From the NCBI RefSeq assembly GCF_902167145.1, contig NC_050098.1:111638207-111702206 (forward strand): a stretch of 64,000 nt of DNA, read 5' to 3'. This DNA is from Zea mays (Eukaryota > Streptophyta > Magnoliopsida > Poales > Poaceae). The notes beneath the pieces were generated by a model that worked only from the letters and a program-made list of their open reading frames with translations, was not told the DNA's origin and did no database searches. The first letter of the stretch is position 1. Each line of letters begins with the position of its first letter. The translations under genes were made by a program, and so were the position numbers. This document shows, piece after piece, positions 9,340-19,669 of this stretch.

Positions 9340-12300
9340 ATGGCAGGAAGATAGCGTCGTGGTCAGAATGACGCGTTCCTCCACCACCGCCACCGCCTCC
9401 TACTCTGCAAGAGTTGATGGCTCAACAGAACGAGATCTTGCGACAGCTAGCTCAGCGTCAGCCACCACCTCAGCACTATGGTGGTGGTGATCATCAGCGT
9501 CACCCCGCAGCAGCCACTTATCATGAGTTCCTCAGTACCCAACCACCGTTGTTCACCAGGGCAGAGGACCCCCTTGATGCTGATGTATGGCTGAGAGTAG
9601 TGGAATCCAAATTCCCGCTACTCCATGGAGTTTGTTCAGAGGTGACTAAGGTCAGGTTCGCCACCCAGCAGCTTCACGGACCCGCGCGGACATGGTGGGA
9701 CCACTTTCTTGCTATGCAGCCAGTTGACCGTGAGGTGGAATGGAGAGAGTTCAAGGCAGCTTTCAGGGGGCACCATATACCAGCAGGCATTATGGACCGC
9801 AAGCTCAACGAGTTTCTGGCACTCACTCAAGGGAACCGGACAATGTTACAGTATGCTCAGGCCTTCAATGACCTGTGCGAGTATGCCGGATATCATGCAG
9901 ACACCAACGAGAAGAAGAGGGACAGGATCAGGAGGGGCTCAGCACTAAGCTCTGTGACCGTCTCAACACAGTCAGGGCCAACAACTATAATGAGTTAGTC
10001 AACATGGCCATTTCTCAGGAGGATTGTATCACAGCTCGTCAGGCAGAGAAGAAGAGGAAGACCCCTGTGGCAGGACCCTCAGCTCAGCCACAGCGCTTCA
10101 GGATCGTGTCTGACACTCAGAACAGGGGACCCGAGTAGCAACAATGACGTTGGGTGATCCAGCCACAGCAGCAGCAGCAGGCACCCAACCGCACCCAGTT
10201 TCCTGTTTAGAGGAACAATCAGCCACAGCAGCAGCAGTACCGTTAGGCTAATGACAACAAGTGTTTCACTTGTGGTAACACCGGACATTATGCCAAGAAT
10301 TGCCCCAGAAACCAGCAGAGGCAGGGGCAGAATGCCAACCAGAACCAAGGCAAGAGGCAGAAGGTGCAAGTGAGGCAAGGCAGGTTGAACTTCACCACCA
10401 TGGCTGACATTCCAGAGGGAGCACCCGTCATGACTGGTATCTTTTCAGTTTTGAATTATCCTGCAATTATTCTTTTTGATTCTGGTGCATCACATAGTTT
10501 TATCAGTGCAAAATTTAGTGCCAAATGTCAGCTACCTTCCCATCACACCAATGGGGGTATTACAATTTCAACACCAGGAGGCAGGGTTGCCACCTACCAA
10601 ATCAACAAGAATGTGCCTATAAAGTTTGGTAGTTTGATAATCAAAACCAACCTCCTCATTTTGGGTTTGGATAGTGTGGATATCATATTGGGAACTAACT
10701 GGTTGACCAAACATCAGGCAGTGATTGATATTGCAGCAAGGGCCATTGAGGTGCACTCGCCTACTTGTGGTGAGACCACATTATATTTGTTCGACCAGGG
10801 TTGTACCCGTTCTTGTGCCTTCGTTATGATAGAGTCCCCAGTTGAGAGAATCCCAGTGGTCCATGACTACCCAGATGTTTTTCTGGATGAATTGCCAGGG
10901 ATGCCACCCGATAGGGACATAGAGTTCGCGATTGAATTGCAGCCTGGGACTGCTCCTATATCCAAGAGACCTTATAGGATGCCTCCCACAGAATTGGCAG
11001 AATTGAAAAAGCAACTGCAAGAGTTATTGGACAAGGGGTTTAGTCGCCCAAGTACTTCACCTTGGGGATGTCCTGCCCTATTTGTGAAGAAAAAGGATGA
11101 GAGTTTGAGAATGTGTGTTGATTACCGCCCTCTCAATGCGGTGACCATCAAGAACAAATACCCACTGCCCCGCATTGATGTCTTGTTTGATCAGTTGGTG
11201 GGAGCTAAAGTGTTCTCCAAGATAGACCTTCGCTCGGGCTACCATCAAATCAAGATCCGTGCCAGTGATATTCCAAAGACGGCTTATTTCATGTACCTAA
11301 TGAACTCAGTATTCATGCCAGAGCTGGACAAATTCGTGGTGGTTTTCATTGATGATATTCTGGTCTATTCCAAGAATGAAGACGAGCACACTAAACATTT
11401 GCATACTGTACTTCAGAGACTGCGTGACCATCAGTTGTATGCCAAATTGTCCAAATGTGAATTCTGGCTGAGGGAAATTAAAATTTTGGGTCACACAATT
11501 TCTCAGGATGGGATATCAGTTGATCCTGAGAAGGTACAAGAAGTAATGGATTGGAAACCTCCAGCCACAGTGAGACAGATTTGGAGTTTTCTGGGATTGG
11601 CAGGGTATTATCGACGATTCATTCCGGATTTCTCCAGAATTGCCAAGTCAATGACTGAACTGTTGAATAAGGGAGTCAAGTATGATTGGAGCCAGAAGTG
11701 TGAGGATGCCTTTCATACACTAAGGAAACATTTGACAACAGCACCAGTGCTAGCTCAACCTGACAACACCAAGCCCTTTGAAGTTTATTGTGATGCTTCT
11801 GGTACCGGTTTGGGATGTGTCTTAATGCAAGACAACAGAGTAATTGCTTATGCCTCCCGAGCACTTAGACCCCATGAGCAGAACTACCCCACACATGATC
11901 TAGAATTAGCAGATGTGGTTCATGCTCTCAAGATATGGAGACATTACCTGATGGGAGCTCACTGTAACATTTACACTGATCATAAGAGTCTCAAATACAT
12001 TTTCACTCAAGCAGATCTTAATATGAGGCAGAGGAGATGGTTAGAGCTAATCAAGGACTATGATTTGGAGGTGCATTACCATCCTGGCAAGGCCAATGTT
12101 GTGGCAAATGCCTTAAGCAGGAAGGCCCAGTGCAATTGTATGAATATGGATGCAAGAGTCACCACCCTATGTGATGAGTTGTGCAAACTAAACCTAGAAG
12201 TTGTTTCCTCTGGTGCCTTGAATTATATCTCAGTGGAGCCCACCTTACAAGAGCAAATCGTCATGGCACAGATTGGTGACAAGGGTGTTCAGGTTATCAA

Positions 12301-13692
12301 GGAAATGGTCGAACAGAAAGCAGAAAAATACAAATGCTTCCGTTAGGACAGCAAGGGAATTCTATGGTTTGGAGACCGACTGGTTGTCCCCAAGCACCCT
12401 AAGCTCAGAAAAAAGATATTGGATGAAGCCACCTTTCAAAATTTTCCATGCACCCCGGCAGTAACAAGATGTATCATGATCTCAGATCTTTATACTGGTG
12501 GACCAGAATGAAAAGGGAAATTGCCAAGTATATATCCGAATGTCACACCTGCCAGAGAATCAAGGCCAGTCATTTGAAGGTAGCAGGCCCTTTGCAACCC
12601 CTTCCCATACCATCTTGGAAATGGGAGGACATTTGCATGGATTTTATCGTGGGATTGCCCAATACCTCCCGGCACCATGATTCCATTTGGGTCATTGTGG
12701 ACAGATTGACCAAGATGGCTCATTTCTTGCCGGTACACACCACCCACAGGACGGAGAAGTATGCAGAAATCTACATTGACTAGATAGTTCGCTTGCATGG
12801 AATACCAAGGACTATAGTATCGGACAGAGGAGCACCATTCGTGGCACGATTTTGGGAGCAATTACAAGAATCACTTGGGACCCGTGTAATAAGAAGCTCA
12901 GCATACCATCGTCAAACAGACGGCCAGACAGAAAGGGTAAATCAGATTTTGGAAGACATGTTGAGGGCATGTGTGCTACACTATGGAAAGGATTGGGACA
13001 AGTGTCTTTCCTTGGCAGAATTCTCCTATAATAAGAGCTACCCGTCCAGTTTGAAGATGGCACCTTTTGAGGCCTTATATGGGAGAAGGTGTAGGACCCC
13101 GTTGAATTGGTCTCAAGCAGGAGAAAGGGAAATTTTTGGGCCAGACTTGGTACTTGAAGCAGAGGAAAAGGTCAGAGTTATTAAGAATAACCTAGAAGTT
13201 GTCCATGCCAGGCAAAAGAGATATCATGACAAGAGAAGGAAGCCTCTGCAGTTTGAAGTGGGAGATCATGTTTATCTTAAGGTGTCACCCACCAAAGGTG
13301 TCCAGAGATTTGGAATCAAGGGCAAGTTAGCTCCTCGCTACATTGGACCCTATGAGATCAAGGAAACTTGTGAACCTGTAGCATATCAATTGAAGTTGCC
13401 ACCCCACATGTTAGTTGTTCATGATGTGTTCCATGTATCTCAGCTACGGAAATGTGTCCGCTTACCCACTGAAGTATTACCTGAACCAGAAATTGAGATA
13501 GAACCAGACTTGTCTTATCAAGAGCACCCTGTCAAGGTATTGGACCAAAAGGAGAGATCAACGCGGGCAAGGTCGATCAAAATGTATAAGGTTCAGTGGA
13601 GTCACCATTCGGTTGAAGAAGCTACGTGGGAGACTGAGGATTTTCTACGTTCTCATTTCCCCGACTTTCTGCCCAAAGGAGTCGGTACGTAA
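9340..13692 (+). pseudogene. gag-pol: gag-pol of copy A, defective (Del/Tekay-like, chromodomain)
   Basis: Order: proline-rich gag N-terminus, Retrotrans_gag core (~9530-9930), zinc knuckle C-x2-C-x4-H-x4-C (10262-10303), protease DSGASHSF (~10478), reverse transcriptase (~10860-11520; FIDD at ~11345-11356), RNase H (Asp at 11791), integrase with HHCC (~12430-12570) and DDE core, and a chromodomain (~13516-13680) ending at TAA 13690. The chromodomain places it with chromoviruses. Lesions: TAG just after the ATG, a 1-base frameshift near 9936, TAG at 10244, an in-frame loss of about 66 bases in RT near 11284 that removes the conserved FGLTNAP (motif B) block, TAG near 12343, a frameshift near 12431 and TAG at 12781. 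It cannot make functional enzymes. Several lesions recur in copy B. Confidence 0.92.
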
Positions 13693-13929
13693 CCCAAAAC
13701 CCCACCCCCACCTGCCCTTTGAATTCAAATATATGAAAAACTTAGATGTTAAAGGTAGTGTAAGTTTTGGAAATGACTCAAAAAGGACTTCCTTCTATAG
13801 TCGCAAAGAGAATGACATTCGAAGAGCAGTTAACTAGAGAAACTTGGATAAATGAAGAAACCACACACCCGCACACCTTCATGGCACTCCTCCAAAGGAC
13901 TCTACCTAAAATCTCGGGACGAGATTCCT
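13693..13929 (+). other. 3' untranslated stretch of copy A
   Basis: It lies between the pol stop and the polypurine tract. Short frames here lack any recognisable domain and are not conserved intact in copy B. Confidence 0.6.
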
Positions 13930-13930
13930 T

Positions 13931-13943
13931 TAAGGGGGGAGGG
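13931..13943 (+). other. Polypurine tract, copy A
   Basis: TAAGGGGGGAGGG directly precedes the LTR start TGTAACACC, the position of the plus-strand primer. The equivalent in copy B is 24246-24257. Confidence 0.85.
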
Positions 13944-14809
13944 CTGTAACACCCCAGGTGTTACTTAGGGTTTTCACTCAAGACTACACAAGTAAGCCCA
14001 TCATCACATGTGACTTAAGTTGGGAAAAGTACACAAAATTTGGAGCTCAAGACCCTAAGTAAGTGCACCCCATCTTAGATGTCATGCCTTAACTTATCAT
14101 GCTCATATAATGGGGAGAATTGCCCAAACCATAATTCAAACCCTTTTGGACAAGTGGAGCACTAGAAGTAAGCATGAACAAAAGGGTATGAAAACCACAT
14201 GATCATGACTTGGGCCAATTATAAAAGATGTAGTACACTTAATACCCTACAAATGATAGTAAGAAGGTGACCCCAAAAAGAATTCAGAAAAACCCCAAAA
14301 GGTTCACCAAAGGGTTGAGCACAAAAGAAAAATCAGAATTCTTCTAAGTCCAAAACCACCCCCTTTCCAAAGATCAAACATGTTCACCTTGATCCCAAAC
14401 TTAAAACCATTTGGCCCAATTGACAAAGTGGCGCCAAAATACGTCTAGAGCACCCTGGAAAAGTTTGAACCCAACCCGAAGTCGTTTGACACGACTTGGC
14501 ACAAGTTTTGTCTCGGTTTGGACAGCTAGGACAAAGACAACTTCCCACCCCCATATATCTCTAACCCGACCACATCTCCCCTTGGAACTCACATGAGCTA
14601 GGTAGCCCTAGGTGCAGGGAAGAGATGTCTCACAGATCTTAGGGCAAGATTCGCACGTTTTGGCCGCTCAGCAGAGGGAAGAACAAGAACAGAAGCAAAG
14701 AGCCATGTGTTCGACGCGCTCTGAGCTCGCTAGAGCACGCCCGACGCGCGCCCCCGCGTGCCCCTCGTCGCGCCAAAGCCGAGCCGGCGCCGTTGCCCGC
14801 GCCCGCACC

Positions 14810-14816
14810 TATAAAG
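14810..14816 (+). promoter_or_regulatory. TATA box of the middle LTR
   Basis: TATAAAG in a GC-rich stretch, conserved at 25124-25130 in the B 3' LTR and as CTTTATA at 61673-61679 in reverse LTR E. Its position near base 866 of the LTR implies a transcribed R-U5 leader of more than 3 kb. Confidence 0.6.
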
Positions 14817-17611
14817 CCCCCATAGACGTCGACCGTACTCCTCCGCGCATGCTCGACCTCACCAGAGCCAGAGATCACCGGCGTTTGCCCTACAAACGGC
14901 GTGCCCGCGGCCACCCGATCCCCTGCCACCGTAGACCGGCCAGCAGAGCCCTTCCCAGCCACGCCCGACCCTCGGAATAGACCGTGCATACCTCGGTGAA
15001 GCTCCCCGAGAAAGGAATCAGACTTTGCCTCACCGGAGAAGCCAGTCCACGGTCGCCGGACTTCACCCGATCGCCGGTGAACGTAGACCGGGTAAGTCTT
15101 CGCACCATTTTCCGATTCCCTGCACGCATGGCCTCTACGTCATCCCGTGGAGCTCATCGTGTCGTTTAATTGAACTAGATCGCCACGGTTTTGTGTGATG
15201 TCAGTGACTCAGGGGAATAGTGGCGCAGGGGTAGAAATGAACGGATTGATTTAGAAAGAACCCAGAGTCTTCGGTGCAAAGTAGTTTTCCATGAAACCTT
15301 TTAAAATATTCTGATTTAAATCCAAACATAACTTGAAAAATTCATAACTTCAGTTTGGTTTACCCAAATCGAGTCAAACCAATTTTGCCAGATCCTAAAT
15401 AATGTAAACTACTTAGGAAAAATGTAAAACCCCTAAGTGTTACAGAAAACTTTAAAGTTTTGATTTAAATGATTAACTGGTCAAAAGCTAAAAGAAATAA
15501 GGAAAAATAGCTACACTATTTGACTAGGGTTAAGAAAATTTTGAGAAGTACTTGATCACTTTCTAATATGTTCAAAAATAATAAACCCCTCTGTACACCC
15601 CTTCAAGGTAGAATTCGCCCTTTAAATCACTTTTTGCTTAAAGTTAGAGAAAATACTAAAAGTAGTTTGAAATAAGAACCAGGGAGCACCCACATTTTTG
15701 TTAGCTCCCTTGTTCAGTGTAGTTCACTAGAAAAATTTATTATACCCTTGTTTAGTGCAAAAGAAAGGAGATACCTTTTAATTTAGAAAAACAAGGAAAC
15801 CTTAGAAAAACCCTAGAAAAATAACCCTGAGGAGAAAACACCGCAAACTTTGGGATAACTAATTTTTTGTTATTTTGAACATAGGAAAAATATAGAATCT
15901 GTTGTTTGATATTTTTCAAATAACAAGTTAGTTATAAGCACCTTTTTGACATTAAACTTTAGAAAATCACAACTAAATAACCACCAAATAACCTTCTGTG
16001 ATTTTTGGCACAGAAGCATGTTGTTACCTTTAGATACCAGCAAAAATGACCCTTAGGACAGAACCCACCCCTAATTAAGAGTTGTAGTGCAAAGTGACCC
16101 CTTTGCCCCAACTTTTGTTATTTTTGTCCAGGGCATACTCTATTTATTCTGGACCTCAAATTCATAGGACAGACTACAGTGACAAATAGTAACCCACTGC
16201 AATTTTTATAGAATTTTTGGGAAAAGTTAAATCACTGTTATAGTTCAAACCTACCCCAAAAGCATAAATAGAAAAAGAAAAAGGAAATTAATAATGGAGA
16301 CTAATGTTACCCTAACTAAACCAGCAAAACCCCTTGAGTACCCACTAAAACATTAAAGGGGCATTCCAAGTCCCAATCCATTATGCTTAGGCAAGAAACT
16401 GAAACCTAGATTGGTAGGCCTAAAACCCTAAGAGCCTCTTATAACAAGAAAACCCGAAATGATTAACCAACTTAGTTTTTCTGCACTAAGGCATAATTGC
16501 TATTAATTTCTGCATATCATAGCATGCATATATCTTATTTATTGCATTCGATAGATTGCAACCTCGCGGACGAAGAGTACATCCTCGTGCCAGAGCAAGG
16601 TGTTGCTCAAAAGGTAGCCCCGGATCAAGCACTAGAGCCTGCCCCAGAGGATCTGCCTGCCCCAACTTTGAAAGGCAAGCCCCGATTTTATGCATAACCG
16701 TTTATATATGCTATTTTACTACACTTAATGTTTGTAGGCTTGTACTGTGCACTTAAGTGTAGGAGTTGACTGAAACCCTAGTTGCATGAACTCAGGATTC
16801 CTTTTTGAGATGGATACTAGTATGCTAGGTCGAGTAGCTGCTTTACTAATTAGGGATCTCGGTATAAGTTGAGTGATTTTTCTAGCACTCACGCGAGGTC
16901 AGGAATTGGTTGTATCCATTTTGGTATCATAATGATGGTGGTCTGTGGACAACGGTCCATGGGGATGCGTTGTCTACGAGACAGGAATTGGAATAAGGAT
17001 TAAGGTGTGGTACCGTGTGTCAAGCGTTTGAACGTACTAAACACATGCCGAGAAATATGGTAAATCGGTAAGCCTAGTACCTGAGTGAACCTGCCCGCAG
17101 ACATATCCCCTAACGCGACCTGAGACGTGGTCTCCCATTCCGGTTATGGTGGGTACAAGTGCGGTCACTGCACGACGGCAGTCGGGATCAGTGAGGCATT
17201 GTACGCCAAGGCGATGAGCCCTGATTTGTTGCCAGGGAATCGATGGGGATGGTTGATGTATGTGGGGACGGAGTGCCTCGCCACGTCGTGTGTTTAGGTT
17301 TACCTTGCAAGGGTAAAAACTCGATTCGAATCGTCTGCTTCTCGCAGCTAATGAGACTGCTTGATCCATGCTGCTACATTGAGTAACAAATGGAAATGAG
17401 ATGACTTGGCAAAAGTTGTTGATTGCTAAATGTTTGATACCATGTATGATTAGATAGGTATACATTTAGTCTTAAGAGAGTCACACTAAAACTTGACAAA
17501 GCTAAAACTTGATTTATAAACTCAGCTAGTGCTTTTGGCAACCAAACCCCTCAGCCAAACAGCTGCATGTCTAGAGGTAGAGGAGTAGACTCCTCACACC
17601 GGGTAAGTCTA

Positions 17612-17633
17612 GCTGAGTATTAGTATACTCAGC
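17612..17633 (+). other. Conserved LTR stem-loop, middle LTR
   Basis: Same 8-bp arms and 6-base loop as at 260-281. It is bracketed by GTAAGT (17603) and TTTTACAG (ending 17657), 55 bases apart. Confidence 0.6.
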
Positions 17634-18082
17634 CTTGCTTGTGGCATAATTTTACAGGTTCTCTGGAGGACATGGTTGATGGAGTGACTTGGCCGTCCAT
17701 CTTGCCACCGGGATGGACCGTCGAGTGGGACCCTGCATCGGCTGAGGAGGAGCATGAGGAGTGATGGGATAGGCTTCCCCATCTCTCTGTTTAGTTATCG
17801 TTAGTTTTATTCCGCTGCACTTCGAACAATGATGACTACTTTTGCTGCTAAAACTCCGATGATGATGTAATAAGTTTAATACTCCTTAATGTATGGTTTT
17901 GTGCTTTATTGTATTTGCTCTGTGACTCACCATCGAGTGAGACTATAGTACTTGATCCTGTCAGTGGCCTCATCGGACTAGATCCGTGGGATTGACGGGT
18001 TATTCCCATTTAAGTGTAGTCTAGCCTCTAAGGCGGGACTTAGGCACTTAAGTTGGAATAATTCGGGCAGTTCCACCACAGC

Positions 18083-18094
18083 TGGTATCGGAGC
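18083..18094 (+). other. Primer binding site, copy B (one mismatch)
   Basis: TGGTATCGGAGC differs from copy A's TGGTATCAGAGC at one base, probably post-insertion decay. Confidence 0.85.
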
Positions 18095-18493
18095 TTGTAC
18101 CACCACAGAGGAATCAATAAACTATAAATACCATCCTTTTTCAAAGTAAAACTGGTTAGAAACAAATGTTGGATAGATCGTCAGGACGATAAGGATAGAC
18201 CTAGGACGTGAAGCCTTAGGATAATAGAGGGGTAGCTAGGTGGCTATTTGAGTAAGCCCTACCGGCTACTATAAGGGATGGGAGTTCTTCCCTATTCCCT
18301 CTAAGTTGATGTGAGGTCGTTCAGGACGAGCATGCATGCATCCTAAACTAATTGATAATTGGGTAAGAACTTTAATACAAAATGATGACAAACTAAGTAC
18401 CCCAGTACCATTGTCGTAGTTATAGAGAGGCTGAGTTGTGATCCCTTTTCTTTTATAATTCTTTTCCTTTTACTTACGCTTAACCGTACACAG
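18095..18493 (+). promoter_or_regulatory. Leader of copy B with splice-like signals
   Basis: Non-coding. GTAAGC occurs at 18252 and GTAAGA at 18363. A pyrimidine-rich run (18447-18480) ends in GTACACAG directly before the ATG at 18494. This suggests a 131-base leader intron (18363-18493) or a longer one reaching the acceptor before gag (19669). Prediction only. Confidence 0.45.
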
Positions 18494-19363
18494 ATGACTT
18501 CTCACAGATCCCCGGACGAAGGGAATGCACAGTCCCACACTGACGGGCTTGCACGAGAGGGTTTTCCCCGTATTTTGTGGGAGGTACTTCAGGGAGCTGG
18601 TTACACGACGCCTCCCCAGTACGCGGTGCAACTTTTCGAGAAGCACCGAGTGCCCCGCTGTAGGGTGAGGATGACCCTAGAGCCTCATCCCCTGCAGCCA
18701 GGCTGGCATTTGCTGGACTCTGAGTCTTTTGGATACCGGGCTGAGGATACTTTGGAGGCAATTGCTCTTCACGGACTGACCACCTTCTGTGGATTCCACC
18801 CCTTGGAGCTATCCACTCACCCCATTGGTTTGTTCCCCACAGAAAAGGAGGACGACCCAATGTGGAAGGATCGAGTGGAGCATGCCAAGGATATCTGGGC
18901 TATCTACCTAGGCCAGACTGCTCACTTGACGGTGCGGTGCATGAATGCCCTGTATCGTCTGCAAGTGATGCGTGGAGAGGCAATGTCCTATCTAATGGCA
19001 TTGTTGGAGGCTACCAAGATCACTTTGGATAACAGAGAGGAACTTGTGGTTGACTTGTCCACTGAGATGGTGGAAAAAGACCTACAAGTGGAACAATTGT
19101 CAAATGAGATCCAAGAGCTTGAGGAGCTAGTGGGAACGAGGGAGAACACCATCGAGGTTCTCGAGGATCAGCTTATCAACACTCAGCAGCAACTTGCCGA
19201 AGCTAACCAGCATCTGGATATGCACCACCAGGAGATCCAGGACATGGAGGCCAACGAGGATGTCGACATCGAGGGAGGAGAGGAACCTGCCTCCAGCTTG
19301 GACACTACTGGCTCAGGAAGACCACCTTCCCCCGAGTTGAGCGTTGCCTCGTTTGCTCACTAG
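18494..19363 (+). CDS. Accessory ORF upstream of gag, copy B (coiled coil, unknown function)
   Basis: An intact 289-codon frame. Residues ~56-115 form a compact block (RCRVRMTLEPHP, a Trp, then RAEDTLEAIALHGL) ending near IGLFP. Residues ~165-240 are a long Leu/Glu heptad-like coiled coil, and the tail is acidic. A weakly similar block (Arg-Cys-x-Val start, Trp, Ala-rich helix, Tyr/Phe-Pro end, then a coiled coil) occurs in the ORF at the same place in elements C and D, so the two families probably share an accessory protein. Similar 'hypothetical proteins' recur in grass annotations. I know no function. The central block loosely recalls a double-stranded-RNA-binding fold, but that is speculation. 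The copy A version is deleted. Confidence 0.75.
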   Translation: MTSHRSPDEGNAQSHTDGLAREGFPRILWEVLQGAGYTTPPQYAVQLFEKHRVPRCRVRMTLEPHPLQPGWHLLDSESFGYRAEDTLEAIALHGLTTFCGFHPLELSTHPIGLFPTEKEDDPMWKDRVEHAKDIWAIYLGQTAHLTVRCMNALYRLQVMRGEAMSYLMALLEATKITLDNREELVVDLSTEMVEKDLQVEQLSNEIQELEELVGTRENTIEVLEDQLINTQQQLAEANQHLDMHHQEIQDMEANEDVDIEGGEEPASSLDTTGSGRPPSPELSVASFAH

Positions 19364-19669
19364 GTCGGCGAGATAGAGTTAGAAGTCGGTTACGGTAGAA
19401 CTCCTCGAAGATAGCTTAGCTTTTGCACCCTTGGGGTACTAGGCTAGATAGAGTTGAGTCTTTGGAGTTACTGATGTAATCATGACAAACTCTTTTGGAA
19501 GCATGGATGATGAATGATGCCAGTTTTAATTTAAGAAGAAAAGTTTATGCCATGTGGGATCTTTTATAATTGTGCAAGAATATATTGGTTTTACCCTTTT
19601 TGACTCTTTCACCACGATTGAACCTTGAACCTCAGAAATGTTATATTGAGAATATACATGATTTTTCAG
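19364..19669 (+). other. Spacer between accessory ORF and gag, copy B
   Basis: No gene. It ends ATTTTTCAG immediately before the gag ATG, a plausible 3' splice site for a separate gag-pol message. Confidence 0.55.

Larger units (their letters stand above)
13945..18080 (+). repeat. Middle LTR shared by copies A and B
   Basis: 4136 bp from TGTAACACCCC to CCACCACA. It follows copy A's polypurine tract and precedes copy B's primer site, so it serves as 3' LTR of A and 5' LTR of B. A TATAAAG box is at 14810, a GTAAGT donor-like site at 15092, and an AT-rich stretch runs 15290-16540. Relative to the 3' LTR of B it lacks 238 bases (25503-25740 there), with GG at the junction, and has about 57 extra bases near 16455-16530. 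Solo LTR E also has the 238-base block, so the middle LTR lost it. Confidence 0.93.

Noticed and set aside
10364..12346. Copy A pol as a functional polyprotein
   Set aside because: The frame lacks RT motif B and is followed by stops and a frameshift in integrase.
14612..15169. Arg/Pro/Ala-rich frames on both strands around the LTR TATA box
   Set aside because: They overlap the promoter and leader, are not conserved in frame between the middle and B LTRs, and reflect GC content.
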